Source: an uncultured Clostridia bacterium (GTDB taxonomy: Bacteria > Bacillota > Clostridia > TANB77 > CAG-508). From it: DNA of 23,324 nt. Position numbers and translations under genes: made by a program. Each line of letters starts with the position of its first letter. Position 1 is the first letter of the stretch. Location: contig CANPZT010000010.1 of assembly GCA_947589135.1 (NCBI GenBank), positions 1 to 23,324 of the forward strand, given 5' to 3'. Of this stretch, positions 8,087-16,248 are shown one piece after another. The notes beneath the pieces were generated by a model. That model was given only the letters and a program-made list of their open reading frames with translations, was not told the DNA's origin and ran no database searches.

Positions 8087-8116
8087 ATAATACTTTCAAA
8101 TATAAAATGCTGTAAA
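8087..8116 (-). promoter_or_regulatory. Candidate promoter of the small clostridial protein
   Basis: On the minus strand: TTTACA (8111-8116), 18-nt spacer, TATTAT (8087-8092). It would give an about 85-nt leader that contains the 7999-8028 hairpin. Confidence 0.45.
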
Positions 8117-8125
8117 AATATTTTT

Positions 8126-9250
8126 TTAATTATCTAATAATATTTTGCAAATATTTTGCGTAGAAAGTGGTTTTGCTAAGATATTTGTATTTTTTCTCAT
8201 ACTTTGTAATTTTTCATTATTAGATAATAAATTTTCAATAATGATTTTGCTATCGTCTGATTTTCTAATCCATATAGCAATGCCATTGCTTTCTAAAAAT
8301 TCTGCATTTTCTTCTTCTTGACCTGGAATGGGATTAATTATTATCATAGGTAAGCAAGAGGCTAAACTTTCTGATGTTGTTAGTCCCCCTGGCTTTGTAA
8401 CAACTAAATCAGATATATACATTAATTCAGGAACTTGGTCTGTATAAGATAAAATTTTTATATTATCTGATTTATTATATTTTTTTACAATTTCCTCAAA
8501 ACCTTCCTGCATTTTTGGATTTTTTCCTGCAATTGCTACCATTTGTATATTATGATTAGATGTTACAAAATTTTCAAATATTTGTAGAGTTTTTGTTTTT
8601 CCTAAACCAAATTCTCCTCCACCAAAAAATAGAATAGTTTGTTTTTCTTTAGAAAGTTCAAATTTTTTTAATAAAGCATATTTATTATATTTTTGAGAAA
8701 ATTTATTAGAAATAGGTATACCTGTTGCAAATATCTTTGACTCAGGAATATTTTTACTTAGCAAATATTGTTTCATTTTATCATGCGCAACAAAATAATA
8801 ATCTGTAAAATCATTTCCTACTAACCATTGGTCGTGTGGAGCGAAGTCTGTCATAATAGTTGCAATTTTTGCAGATATTTTTCCTTTTCTTTTTAAATAG
8901 CTACACATTTGACTTCCAAATGGATGTGTAGAAATAATTAAGTCAGGATTTTTTTCTCTTAATAGCCTTAATAATTTGATTGCCATAATTTTATTTGATC
9001 TTGAAGAAATATGTGCTAAAGGTCCTTTTTGAGAGTCAGAATAAATTCTTCCCCAAGCCCAAGGTGCTTTTTTTGCCATTTCTTGATACGCAGTTGTTGT
9101 TATTTTTTCTATAGTTTTATTCACATATTTCATACAATCTATTAATTCTATATTCATATTAGTATAATTTGCATCAATGTAATCATAAATTGACTGAGCT
9201 GCATGTAAATGTCCTCCACCATAAGAGGCATAAAAGATTAATATTTTCAT
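8126..9250 (-). CDS. MGDG synthase / UgtP-like diacylglycerol glycosyltransferase (GT28)
   Basis: A 374-residue glycosyltransferase. The ATG at 9248-9250 is chosen because AAAGGAG lies 7 nt upstream and the protein then begins MKILIFYASYGGGHLHAA, the family's N-terminal acceptor-site motif (GGGH at about 11-14). An in-frame ATG 22 codons earlier lacks both. The C-terminal GT28 half has FFGGGEFGLGK (about 209-218), TKPGGLTTSESLA (about 285-297) and INPIPGQEEENAEF, the nucleotide-sugar binding elements. It likely transfers glucose or galactose from the UDP-sugar to diacylglycerol at the inner membrane face, giving glycolipids or lipoteichoic acid anchors. Sugar specificity cannot be read from sequence. 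It is a monocistronic unit with its own promoter, facing recR. Confidence 0.88.
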   Translation of the reverse strand: MKILIFYASYGGGHLHAAQSIYDYIDANYTNMNIELIDCMKYVNKTIEKITTTAYQEMAKKAPWAWGRIYSDSQKGPLAHISSRSNKIMAIKLLRLLREKNPDLIISTHPFGSQMCSYLKRKGKISAKIATIMTDFAPHDQWLVGNDFTDYYFVAHDKMKQYLLSKNIPESKIFATGIPISNKFSQKYNKYALLKKFELSKEKQTILFFGGGEFGLGKTKTLQIFENFVTSNHNIQMVAIAGKNPKMQEGFEEIVKKYNKSDNIKILSYTDQVPELMYISDLVVTKPGGLTTSESLASCLPMIIINPIPGQEEENAEFLESNGIAIWIRKSDDSKIIIENLLSNNEKLQSMRKNTNILAKPLSTQNICKILLDN

Positions 9251-9287
9251 AAATTCTCCTTTGATAGTAATCTTTGTATATAAAACT

Positions 9288-9316
9288 ATATTATCATAAA
9301 TATTAAAAAAATTCAA
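9288..9316 (-). promoter_or_regulatory. Promoter of the GT28 glycosyltransferase
   Basis: On the minus strand: TTGAAT (9311-9316), 17-nt spacer, extended -10 TGATAATAT (-10 hexamer 9288-9293). It is 37 bp from the ATG. Confidence 0.6.
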
Positions 9317-9478
9317 AAAATGGAATATTTTTTTAAAAATGAAACAAACTAATTTTAATTAAAAATTACTATTCATAGCTGATAAGATTTAAATGTCAAA
9401 ATAATAAATTAATATTTTGATAGTAATTATATAGATTTAGCTATAAATTGTAACGATTAAAAAGAAAAAGGTGATATT

Positions 9479-9955
9479 TTGAAAAATATAATAAAAATTA
9501 TTTTTTTATTAATAATACTTACAACAATAATTATTTCTAGTATTCTATTAGCAAGTTTGATAGGAAATAAAAATACAAGTTATGCCGCAAGTTCGGGAAC
9601 TTCTGACATTCAACTTATGGCAAGAGCAATTAATGGTGAAGCAAGAGGAGAGCCATATGAAGGACAAGTAGCTGTTGGAGCAGTTATTCTGAATAGAGTA
9701 AAAAGTTCAAAATTTCCAAATACAATTGCAGGTGTAATATATCAATCAGGTGCATTTACAGCAGTTGCAGATGGCCAAATCAATCATCCAATTGAAGAAG
9801 GTTCAACTGTATATAAAGCTGCACAAGATGCAAAAAATGGTTGGGATCCAACAAATGGATGTATTTATTATTTTAATCCACAAACTGCGACTAATAAGTG
9901 GATATGGTCTAGACCACTTGTAAAAACAATTGGAAAACATAGATTTTGTAAATAA
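9479..9955 (+). CDS. sleB: SleB-type spore cortex-lytic / cell wall hydrolase
   Basis: A 158-residue secreted hydrolase of the Hydrolase_2 (SleB/CwlJ) family. It starts at TTG with AAAAAGGTGATAT as Shine-Dalgarno. A membrane/signal segment covers about 5-30, with a likely signal peptidase site at SYAAS (about 34-38). The catalytic motif INGEARGEPYEGQVAVGAVI contains the probable catalytic Glu54, followed by LNRVKSSKFPNTIAGVIYQ and the C-terminal GCIYYFNPQTATNKWIWSRP in two parts. It lacks the N-terminal peptidoglycan-binding domain of Bacillus SleB, so it is a minimal version. It cleaves muramic-lactam cortex peptidoglycan in germination. The next gene is its partner ypeB. A weak sigma-A-like site (TTGATA at 9417, TATAAA at 9442, 19-nt spacer) is present; I could not assign a sigma-G site. 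Confidence 0.92.
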   Translation: MKNIIKIIFLLIILTTIIISSILLASLIGNKNTSYAASSGTSDIQLMARAINGEARGEPYEGQVAVGAVILNRVKSSKFPNTIAGVIYQSGAFTAVADGQINHPIEEGSTVYKAAQDAKNGWDPTNGCIYYFNPQTATNKWIWSRPLVKTIGKHRFCK

Positions 9956-9998
9956 AATTAAAAAAATATTTAAGGAGTGTTCTATTTTCTCTGTAAAA

Positions 9999-10028
9999 AG
10001 GTATTTTAAGGAACGTTCCTAAATCCCT
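9999..10028 (+). repeat. REP-like 30-bp palindrome, copy B
   Basis: The central AGGAACGTTCCT (10009-10020) is a perfect palindrome, flanked by AGGTATTTTA and AAATCCCT. It matches the reverse complement of 7082-7111 at 28 of 30 positions. It lies between sleB and ypeB and ends 17 bp before the ypeB ATG, so it may influence ypeB translation. Confidence 0.65.
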
Positions 10029-10044
10029 AGGAAAGGAAATTGTT

Positions 10045-11418
10045 ATGAATAAATTAGTTGATTGGAAAAACAGGTTAAAGAAAGGTCATATGTTGAGTGT
10101 TATATGTGCACTTTTAATTATAATTGCAATTTTAGGAGTTATTTTATATAAAAAACAAAGGGAATATAGACAAGCTTCTGAAAATAGCTATAATATGGCT
10201 TTTTATGAATTAGTTGATTACGTTCAAAATGTAGAAGCATATTTAGCTAAATCTTTAATTTCAACGACTCCTGAACATGGAGCAGAGACATTAACTAATG
10301 TATGGAGAGAGGCTAATCTTGCACAAAGTTATTTAAGCATGTTACCTATAGAAAGTCAAGAGTTAGAAAATACGGAAAAATTTTTAAATCAAGTAAGTGA
10401 CTATTCGTATTCTTTGTCTAGAAAAAATATTTATAATGAAAGTTTAACACAAGATGATTTGAAAAATTTGCAGGATTTACATGGATATAGTGTAGAATTA
10501 GAAAATACATTAAATCAATTATCAGAAGATTTAAATACAGGAAGATTACAATGGGGAGAACTAACAAACAAAGGAAACATGGCATTTGCACAACAAGTAG
10601 ATAATGTATCTAAAGAAAGCTTTAGTAATTTAGAAGAAAATTTTCATGAATATTCAGGATTAATTTATGATGGTGCTTTTTCAGAACACATGACAAATGG
10701 TGAGAAAAAAGGACTAACAGGAGAGGATATTGAAGAAGAGCAAGCAAGGCAAAAAGCAGAAGAACTAATTGGAAAAGAAAATATAAAAGAAATTTCAAAT
10801 TTAGGTTATTCAGAAAATGCAACAATTCCTTCATATGACTTTTCTATTACTGATCAAAATGAAGATACAATTAATTTATCAATTTCAAAAAAAGGTGGAC
10901 ATATTGTTTACATGAACTCCAATAGAGATGTAAACTCAGAAATGATATCACAAGAAGAAGCAAACCAAAAAGGAAAAGAATATTTAGCACAAAAAGGATT
11001 TCCAAATATGAAAGAAACATATTATCTAAAGCAAGAAGGAATTGTAACAATTAATTATGCATATATGCAAGATAATGTAGTAATATATCCAGACTTGATT
11101 AAAGTAAAAGTAGCTTTAGATAACGGAGAAATACTAGGATTAGAAACAACAGGATATTTAAACAATCATGAAGAAAGAAATACTGGTAATGTAAAAATTA
11201 CAAAAGAAGAAGCAAAGAAAAATTTAAATAAAAATTTAAATATAGAAAGCGAAGGTTTAGCAATAATTCCAACAGAATGGAAAACAGAAATACTATGCTA
11301 TGAATTTAAAGGAAAGGTAGAAGAAAAAGAATTTTTAGTATATATAAATGCAGAAAACGGAAGAGAGGAAGATATTTTAGTAATTCATAATACACCTAAT
11401 GGAACTTTAACAATGTAA
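10045..11418 (+). CDS. ypeB: Germination protein YpeB
   Basis: A 457-residue protein of normal YpeB length, with an AGGAAAGGAAAT Shine-Dalgarno. A membrane anchor lies at about 17-36 (LSVICALLIIIAILGVILY). The N-terminal helical domain contains ENSYNMAFYELVDYVQNVEAYL in two pieces and TTPEHGAETLTNVWREANLAQ, both typical. LIYDGAFSEHM near residue 205 is the junction to the three C-terminal PepSY-like repeats (about 235-455). YpeB is needed for correct localisation and stability of SleB in the dormant spore. The sleB-ypeB order is conserved in spore formers, so the cell line is sporulating or recently descended from sporulators. The codon pattern is native. Confidence 0.94.
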   Translation: MNKLVDWKNRLKKGHMLSVICALLIIIAILGVILYKKQREYRQASENSYNMAFYELVDYVQNVEAYLAKSLISTTPEHGAETLTNVWREANLAQSYLSMLPIESQELENTEKFLNQVSDYSYSLSRKNIYNESLTQDDLKNLQDLHGYSVELENTLNQLSEDLNTGRLQWGELTNKGNMAFAQQVDNVSKESFSNLEENFHEYSGLIYDGAFSEHMTNGEKKGLTGEDIEEEQARQKAEELIGKENIKEISNLGYSENATIPSYDFSITDQNEDTINLSISKKGGHIVYMNSNRDVNSEMISQEEANQKGKEYLAQKGFPNMKETYYLKQEGIVTINYAYMQDNVVIYPDLIKVKVALDNGEILGLETTGYLNNHEERNTGNVKITKEEAKKNLNKNLNIESEGLAIIPTEWKTEILCYEFKGKVEEKEFLVYINAENGREEDILVIHNTPNGTLTM

Positions 11419-11432
11419 GAGTAGCTCTGGAG

Positions 11433-11597
11433 TTGTTAAAAGTTCGGGGATGCCAAAGGTTGAGGGTTGTCAAAGGTTCCTGCCAATGGTTCCGGGTTTA
11501 AATGGCAACTAGTTAGTTGCCATTTAAACCCGGAACCATTGGCAGGAACCTTTGACAGCCCCTAACCTTTGGCAACAACCCTTCAACCTTTTGACAA
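11433..11597. repeat. Large imperfect palindrome with perfect 44-bp arms between convergent genes
   Basis: The core arms 11468-11511 and 11514-11557 are perfectly complementary over 44 bp and separated by only GT (11512-11513). Outside the core, complementarity continues imperfectly, for example TGCCAAAGGTT (11451-11461) with AACCTTTGGCA (11564-11574), and TTGTTAAAAG (11433) with CTTTTGACAA (about 11588-11597). Each arm holds related subunits of the form TGYCAAWGGTT (at 11451, 11468 and 11481). It is notably richer in G and C than the surroundings. It fills almost the whole gap between ypeB and the VanW gene, so it probably ends both transcripts or forms an RNase III-type stem. It could be a non-autonomous mobile element. 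Confidence 0.85.
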
Positions 11598-13154
11598 TCA
11601 ATGTCTTTTATAAGTGTCTCTAGATAATAATTCTTGAGATACAACTTTTCCATCTTTTTTCAATATTTTATATGCTTCAGAATAAATTGCAGTTCTGGAT
11701 CTACCAGTTTCATAAGAACTAATTTGAACTTCACAATCATTCTCCTGTCTCATACCAAAAATTTTAAAATTAGCAGTTCCATTTGCTACAGAGCAAACTA
11801 ATTTAATTGGATAATCTCTATTATTTTTAAATTGAAAATCAATTGAACCATATACAACAGTTGCATCTCTACTAGCGGGTGCGTATGATGGAACAAACTG
11901 ATGATTAGTTCTTTGGACTATTTCTAAATTTGCATATACAACTGCATTATACAATGTTGTTGTTATTTGGCAAATTCCTCCACCTAAACCATCTACAACT
12001 TCACCAGAAACATAAATTGGTGCTTCTTTGTATCCTGCGGCAATAGTTCTAGCTCCAACTACTTTATTATAAGAAAATGTTTCACCAGGCATAATAACAG
12101 TTCCATTAATTTTATTTGATGCTAATATTAAATTTGTTGTTCTATTCCTATTACTAGCTGCATATTTGGTAGAATAACTAGATAATAAATCTGGAAATGC
12201 TTCTGTTCCTATCATATTTGTTGTAACTTTTGGAGATAATATTTTTAAAGGTATTATATATTCATCTTTTTGCTCAGAAGTTATAATAGATTTCGCATCT
12301 TCAATTGAAATATTAAAATCAACACCATTTTCTGATGGAAATACTGAAAAAGGTTCTTTTGTATAATAAGCATCAACAGGTTCTTTATAAATTTCGTTAT
12401 GTATTTTTTCTATATCAATAGAATCAGGTTGTTGAGTTTTTACTGCGATTTCAACTATATTATTATCTGAAAAATCATAAATTGAATTCTTAATTAATTC
12501 TGTTGTTGCATCAATATCTACAACATTTCCTTCTTTACCAGATGTTATAATCAAATCAGAATCTTCTATGTAATAACTACTTTGAATAACTGTATCTGGT
12601 AATTGTGTTGAAATATCTTCTAAATTTTTAGACAATTGGTCTTTATCTATTATTAACATAGGTTCAATATTAACTTTTCCAAACATTGCTGATAATATGT
12701 ATAAATTATTTTGAAAAATATTTCCTTGTCTTCCAACTCTATATGCAGAATCTGCCGCTAGTTTTGTATCAAAGGATGCTCCTATTTGTGAAAGTGATAT
12801 TGTTGTTTCAAAGTCTCCATGTTTTAATGTAATTTCTTCAGGTAGATTATCTTTAAAATAATTATCTAATTGATATCTAGCATCTGATTTACTTAAATTA
12901 GATACATTATATCCTTTAATATGTACACCAGATATGATATTAGTATTTAATATATTATAACCAGTCAAAATTAGAAATAGTATTAAAAAAATAACAAAAA
13001 TTACTATAACTAATGATTTAAAAGTAAAAAAAATTTTTTTATTATTTTCTTCTTTTACTGGAATAAACTCTTGAGAAGGCAATTCTATTAAATTAGTTGT
13101 TTCTTCACTATTTGAAATTTCTTCTATTTTGTTTTCTTTTTCTTCAACATTCAT
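11598..13154 (-). CDS. VanW-family envelope protein with peptidoglycan-binding-like domain
   Basis: A 518-residue protein starting at the ATG at 13152-13154, preceded by AAAGGAGAATATC. The cytoplasmic head is acidic (1-40), and one membrane segment covers about 46-66. The extracellular part begins with IISGVHIKGYNVSNLSKSDA and the pattern of a PG_binding_4/YoaR-like domain (about 73-200), followed by a second copy-like region (about 200-310). The VanW domain is at about 320-455, with MPGETFSYNKVVG (355-367), GGGICQITTTLYNA (391-404) and DATVVYG. A short beta domain ends the protein. VanW's biochemical role is unknown; the family occurs in ordinary Clostridia and does not imply vancomycin resistance. 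It ends in TGA, showing TGA is a stop here. Confidence 0.9.
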   Translation of the reverse strand: MNVEEKENKIEEISNSEETTNLIELPSQEFIPVKEENNKKIFFTFKSLVIVIFVIFLILFLILTGYNILNTNIISGVHIKGYNVSNLSKSDARYQLDNYFKDNLPEEITLKHGDFETTISLSQIGASFDTKLAADSAYRVGRQGNIFQNNLYILSAMFGKVNIEPMLIIDKDQLSKNLEDISTQLPDTVIQSSYYIEDSDLIITSGKEGNVVDIDATTELIKNSIYDFSDNNIVEIAVKTQQPDSIDIEKIHNEIYKEPVDAYYTKEPFSVFPSENGVDFNISIEDAKSIITSEQKDEYIIPLKILSPKVTTNMIGTEAFPDLLSSYSTKYAASNRNRTTNLILASNKINGTVIMPGETFSYNKVVGARTIAAGYKEAPIYVSGEVVDGLGGGICQITTTLYNAVVYANLEIVQRTNHQFVPSYAPASRDATVVYGSIDFQFKNNRDYPIKLVCSVANGTANFKIFGMRQENDCEVQISSYETGRSRTAIYSEAYKILKKDGKVVSQELLSRDTYKRH

Positions 13155-13182
13155 GATATTCTCCTTTTGTATTACCTAATTT

Positions 13183-13191
13183 ATTATATCA
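13183..13191 (-). promoter_or_regulatory. Extended -10 promoter of the VanW-family gene
   Basis: On the minus strand TGATATAAT (TATAAT at 13183-13188, TG at 13190-13191). No good -35 box is present, so this would be an extended -10 promoter, about 29 bp upstream of the ATG. Confidence 0.5.
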
Positions 13192-13267
13192 TATTTTGTA
13201 AAAAAATATAGAAAAATATAAAAAAATGTAAAAATAAAATAAAAAAAAATGCAAATAATATAATTAT

Positions 13268-13293
13268 AATAAAACTTTAATTAAAGTTTTATT
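13268..13293. repeat. 26-bp perfect palindrome upstream of the SASP gene
   Basis: AATAAAACTTTAA (13268-13280) and TTAAAGTTTTATT (13281-13293) are exact reverse complements without a spacer. It lies in the divergent region between the VanW-family and SASP genes, 43 bp before the SASP start. It could be an operator or form a leader hairpin (10-bp stem, 6-nt loop). Confidence 0.6.
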
Positions 13294-13336
13294 TAAATAT
13301 ATGAAATCTTTAATAAAAGGTTACAAGGAGGATATT

Positions 13337-13516
13337 ATGTCTCGAAATAGTAAATTAATATCTGAAAATCTAAGGGAAGAAATAGCAAAAGAATTAGGAG
13401 TATATGATCAAGTAAAACAAGACGGAGGAAGTTGGGCTAATGTTTCTTCAAAAGATTGCGGAAACATTGTAAAAAAAGCAATTGAAATAGCAAATAGAAG
13501 TGTAGAAAACAAATAG
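13337..13516 (+). CDS. Small acid-soluble spore protein, alpha/beta type
   Basis: A 59-residue protein beginning MSRNSKLISENLREEIAKEL. The ATG at 13337 is chosen because AAGGAGGA lies 6 nt upstream; the ATG 12 codons earlier has no such signal. The EEIAKELGVYD segment matches the germination-protease (GPR) recognition region of alpha/beta SASPs. SSKDCGNIVKKAIEIANRS matches the second conserved helix seen in clostridial members. These proteins coat spore DNA, shift it toward A-form and protect it from UV and heat, then supply amino acids on germination. Expression should be forespore-specific (sigma G), but I could not pick a clear sigma-G promoter. A strong terminator follows. Confidence 0.92.
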   Translation: MSRNSKLISENLREEIAKELGVYDQVKQDGGSWANVSSKDCGNIVKKAIEIANRSVENK

Positions 13517-13531
13517 GTTAGGTAACTAAAG

Positions 13532-13564
13532 GTGATCAAGAGATATATTCTTGGTCACTTTTTA
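13532..13564 (+). terminator. Intrinsic terminator of the SASP gene
   Basis: GTGATCAAGA (13532-13541) pairs with TCTTGGTCAC (13549-13558, one G-U) around a 7-nt loop and is followed by a T-run. Confidence 0.9.
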
Positions 13565-13567
13565 ACT

Positions 13568-13596
13568 TTGACAATTTTCAAAAAAAAAAATATACT
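13568..13596 (+). promoter_or_regulatory. Strong sigma-A promoter of the murF-ddl operon
   Basis: TTGACA (13568-13573), 17-nt spacer containing an A11 tract, TATACT (13591-13596). Transcription would start near 13603, giving an about 135-nt leader. The leader contains a hairpin CTTTAGT/ACTAAAG (13670-13676 with 13689-13695) and a tiny ATG frame (13686-13700). No known riboswitch was recognised. Confidence 0.85.
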
Positions 13597-13738
13597 AATA
13601 GAGGAAAGAATTTAAAAAAATATTTTAAAACTCTTTAACAAAAGAGACAAAGCAAAGATATCATTCTTTCTTTAGTAAATAAAAAATGACTAAAGGATGA
13701 GTCTACTTAGTTATCTTATGGTCAGGAAGGATAGAAAA

Positions 13739-15142
13739 ATGAAAAATATAAAAGTTGAGGATATTTTAAATATTACAAATGGAGAGTTAATTATAGGAGA
13801 TAAAAATCTTATTTGTGAAAATTTCTCTAAAGATACAAGGCAAATAAATAAAAATGATGTTTATATTGGCATTAAAGGTGAAAAATTTGATGGAAATGAA
13901 TTTTGGAAAGAGGCATTAGAAAAAGGTGCATCATGTGTAATAGTTGAGAATATTATTGTAACAGAGGAAGAAAAAATCAAATATAATAATAAAACTATTA
14001 TAAAAGTAGATGATACTTTAGAAGCTTTATATAAAATAGCAAGATTTAAAAGAGATTTATATAATATACCAGTAATAGCAATTACAGGTAGTGTAGGAAA
14101 AACTAGTACAAAAGATATTGTAGCAAATGTTGTTTCAAAGAAATATAATACACTAAAAACTATTGGAAATAATAATAATAATATTGGATTACCTTTTACA
14201 ATATTGAAACTAAAAGAACATGAAGCGGCCGTAATAGAAATGGGAATGAATCATTTTGGCGAAATTCGTTTACTTGCATCAATTGCTAAACCTAATATAT
14301 GTATAATTACTAATATTGGAACATCACACATAGGAAATTTAGGTTCAAGAGAAAATATTTTAAAAGCGAAATTAGAAATATTAGAAGAATCAAAAGATGT
14401 TAAGGTTATTTTAAATAATGATAATGATTTATTACATAAATGGTATATAGAAAATAAGCAAAATTGGAATATTAAAACATATGGTATTGAAAATAAAAGC
14501 GACTTTAATGCAAAAGATATAAAATTATATACAGATGGTAGTGAATTTACTTGTAATATATCTGGAAAAGAACAAAAAATAAAAGTACCAGTAGGGGGAG
14601 AACATTTTGTTCTAAATAGTTTATGTGCTATAACAGTTGGAGAAATGTTGAAAATTGATATAAATGACATTAAAAATGGAATACAAGAATTTGAATTAAC
14701 AAAGAAACGAATGGATATTAAAGAATTGCCAAATGGAATAAAAGTAATTAATGATGCATATAATGCAAGTTTTGAATCAATGCAAGCTACATTGCAATAT
14801 CTAACAGAATTTAAAGAAAATAGAAAAATTGCAATATTAGGAGATATGTTTGAATTAGGAGAATATTCAAAAGAATTACATGAAAAAGTAGGAAAAGAAG
14901 TAGTAAAAAATAAAATTGATATCCTAATTTGTAATGGAGATAATGCAAAAAATATAGTGTTACAAGCCAAAAAAGAAAAAATGAATCCTGAAAGTATATA
15001 TTATGTGGAAAATAAACAAGATATATTAAAAATAGTTAAAGACATTGCCAAAAAAGGTGATATTATTTTATTAAAAGCCTCTAATGGAATGAAATTTTTT
15101 GAATTAGCAAATGCTATACAAGAAGAATCTTTTTGGAAATAA
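13739..15142 (+). CDS. murF: UDP-N-acetylmuramoyl-tripeptide--D-alanyl-D-alanine ligase
   Basis: A 467-residue Mur ligase. It starts MKNIKVEDILNITNGELI at 13739, with GGAAGGAT as Shine-Dalgarno. An in-frame ATG at 13697 would add 14 residues not expected in MurF. The substrate-binding domain holds FSKDTRQINKNDVYIGIKG (about 29-47). The ATP P-loop GSVGKTSTK is at about 117-125, followed by GNNNNNIGLPFTIL and IEMGMNHFGEI (about 166-176). The C-terminal domain has NDAYNASFESMQATL and LGDMFELGEYSKELH. It adds D-Ala-D-Ala to UDP-MurNAc-tripeptide in the cytoplasm, the last soluble step of peptidoglycan precursor synthesis. It is followed 12 nt later by ddl, which makes its substrate. Confidence 0.95.
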   Translation: MKNIKVEDILNITNGELIIGDKNLICENFSKDTRQINKNDVYIGIKGEKFDGNEFWKEALEKGASCVIVENIIVTEEEKIKYNNKTIIKVDDTLEALYKIARFKRDLYNIPVIAITGSVGKTSTKDIVANVVSKKYNTLKTIGNNNNNIGLPFTILKLKEHEAAVIEMGMNHFGEIRLLASIAKPNICIITNIGTSHIGNLGSRENILKAKLEILEESKDVKVILNNDNDLLHKWYIENKQNWNIKTYGIENKSDFNAKDIKLYTDGSEFTCNISGKEQKIKVPVGGEHFVLNSLCAITVGEMLKIDINDIKNGIQEFELTKKRMDIKELPNGIKVINDAYNASFESMQATLQYLTEFKENRKIAILGDMFELGEYSKELHEKVGKEVVKNKIDILICNGDNAKNIVLQAKKEKMNPESIYYVENKQDILKIVKDIAKKGDIILLKASNGMKFFELANAIQEESFWK

Positions 15143-15154
15143 GGAGTGATATAA

Positions 15155-16213
15155 TTGCAAAAAATAAAATTAGGAGTTATTTTTGGAGGGATGTCAACGG
15201 AAAATGAGATTTCTGTTGTTTCAGCTAATTCAATTTTACAAAATTTGAATAAAGAAAAATATGATATTTACCCAATTTATATTGATAAAAATGGTATATG
15301 GTGGAAAACAGAAATAAAACGAGATGGAAAAATAAGCTTTGGAGAAAAAATAGAAAATACTGAAAAGATTGAAAATATAATACAATATATACAAAAATTA
15401 GATATTGCTTTTCCAGTTTTACATGGATTATATGGAGAAGATGGAACGATACAGGGATTGTTTGAAATAGCAAAAGTACAATATTGTGGGTGTGGAGTTT
15501 TAGCTTCTAGTGTTGGAATGGATAAAGTATATACAAAAATTATATTTGAAAGGGCAGAATTAAGGCAAGCAAACTATGAATATATAAGAAAATATAATGA
15601 CAAATATTTATATATAGATAGTAACATGAATGAAAAAATAGTAAATATAGAAGAAGCGGTAGAAATTATTATAAAGAAATTAAAATTTCCGATGTTTATA
15701 AAACCATCTAATTCAGGCTCAAGTGTTGGCGTAAATAAGGCGATAAATAAACAAGAATTAAAACAACATATTCAGTATGCAAGTCAATTTGATGAAAAAA
15801 TTTTAATAGAAGAAGGAATTAATGGAAAGGAAGTAGAATGTGCAGTATTAGGAAATAAAGAAGTAATTGCATCATGTGTAGGAGAAATTAATTCTGCAGA
15901 TGAATTCTATAGTTATGATGCAAAATATAAAAATCAAGAATCTAAAACTAATATTCCAGCAAATATTTCAAAAAAACTAGAAGAAAAAATTAAAAAACAG
16001 GCAATTAAAGCATTTAAAGCAATTGATGGAAAAGGATTATCAAGAGTAGACTTTTTTATAGAAAACGAAACAGAGGAAATTTATATTAATGAAATAAATA
16101 CTCTACCAGGTTTTACAAGTATTAGTATGTATCCAAAGCTTTTTGAAGCAAGCGGGATTCCCTATCAAAATTTATTAGATAAAATAATAAATTTGGGATT
16201 AGAAAATAAATAA
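15155..16213 (+). CDS. ddl: D-alanine--D-alanine ligase
   Basis: A 352-residue ATP-grasp ligase, starting at TTG after AAGGAGTGATATAA. The N-terminus KLGVIFGGMSTENEISVVSA is typical. Further motifs are VLHGLYGEDGTIQGLFE, FIKPSNSGSSVGVNKA (the ATP-grasp loop), EGINGKEVECAVLGN, FYSYDAKYKNQESK (Tyr of the D-Ala-specific omega-loop triad) and YINEINTLPGFTSISMYPKL, with the Mg-binding Glu/Asn. The Tyr in the omega loop argues for D-Ala-D-Ala rather than D-Ala-D-Lac. It forms an operon with murF, which uses the dipeptide. Confidence 0.95.
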   Translation: MQKIKLGVIFGGMSTENEISVVSANSILQNLNKEKYDIYPIYIDKNGIWWKTEIKRDGKISFGEKIENTEKIENIIQYIQKLDIAFPVLHGLYGEDGTIQGLFEIAKVQYCGCGVLASSVGMDKVYTKIIFERAELRQANYEYIRKYNDKYLYIDSNMNEKIVNIEEAVEIIIKKLKFPMFIKPSNSGSSVGVNKAINKQELKQHIQYASQFDEKILIEEGINGKEVECAVLGNKEVIASCVGEINSADEFYSYDAKYKNQESKTNIPANISKKLEEKIKKQAIKAFKAIDGKGLSRVDFFIENETEEIYINEINTLPGFTSISMYPKLFEASGIPYQNLLDKIINLGLENK

Positions 16214-16248
16214 TTAAAATAGTAACAACATAGCAATTAATAAATATA

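Noticed and set aside
13686..13741. Leader peptide or alternative murF start at 13697
   Set aside because: The five-codon frame at 13686 and the in-frame ATG at 13697 have poor Shine-Dalgarno sites; MurF homology begins at 13739, which has GGAAGGAT.
14251..14970. 239-codon open frame antisense to murF
   Set aside because: It mirrors murF, a certain gene; the protein has a Ser/Phe/Ile-rich antisense composition and no Shine-Dalgarno. Long antisense frames are expected in A-rich coding DNA.
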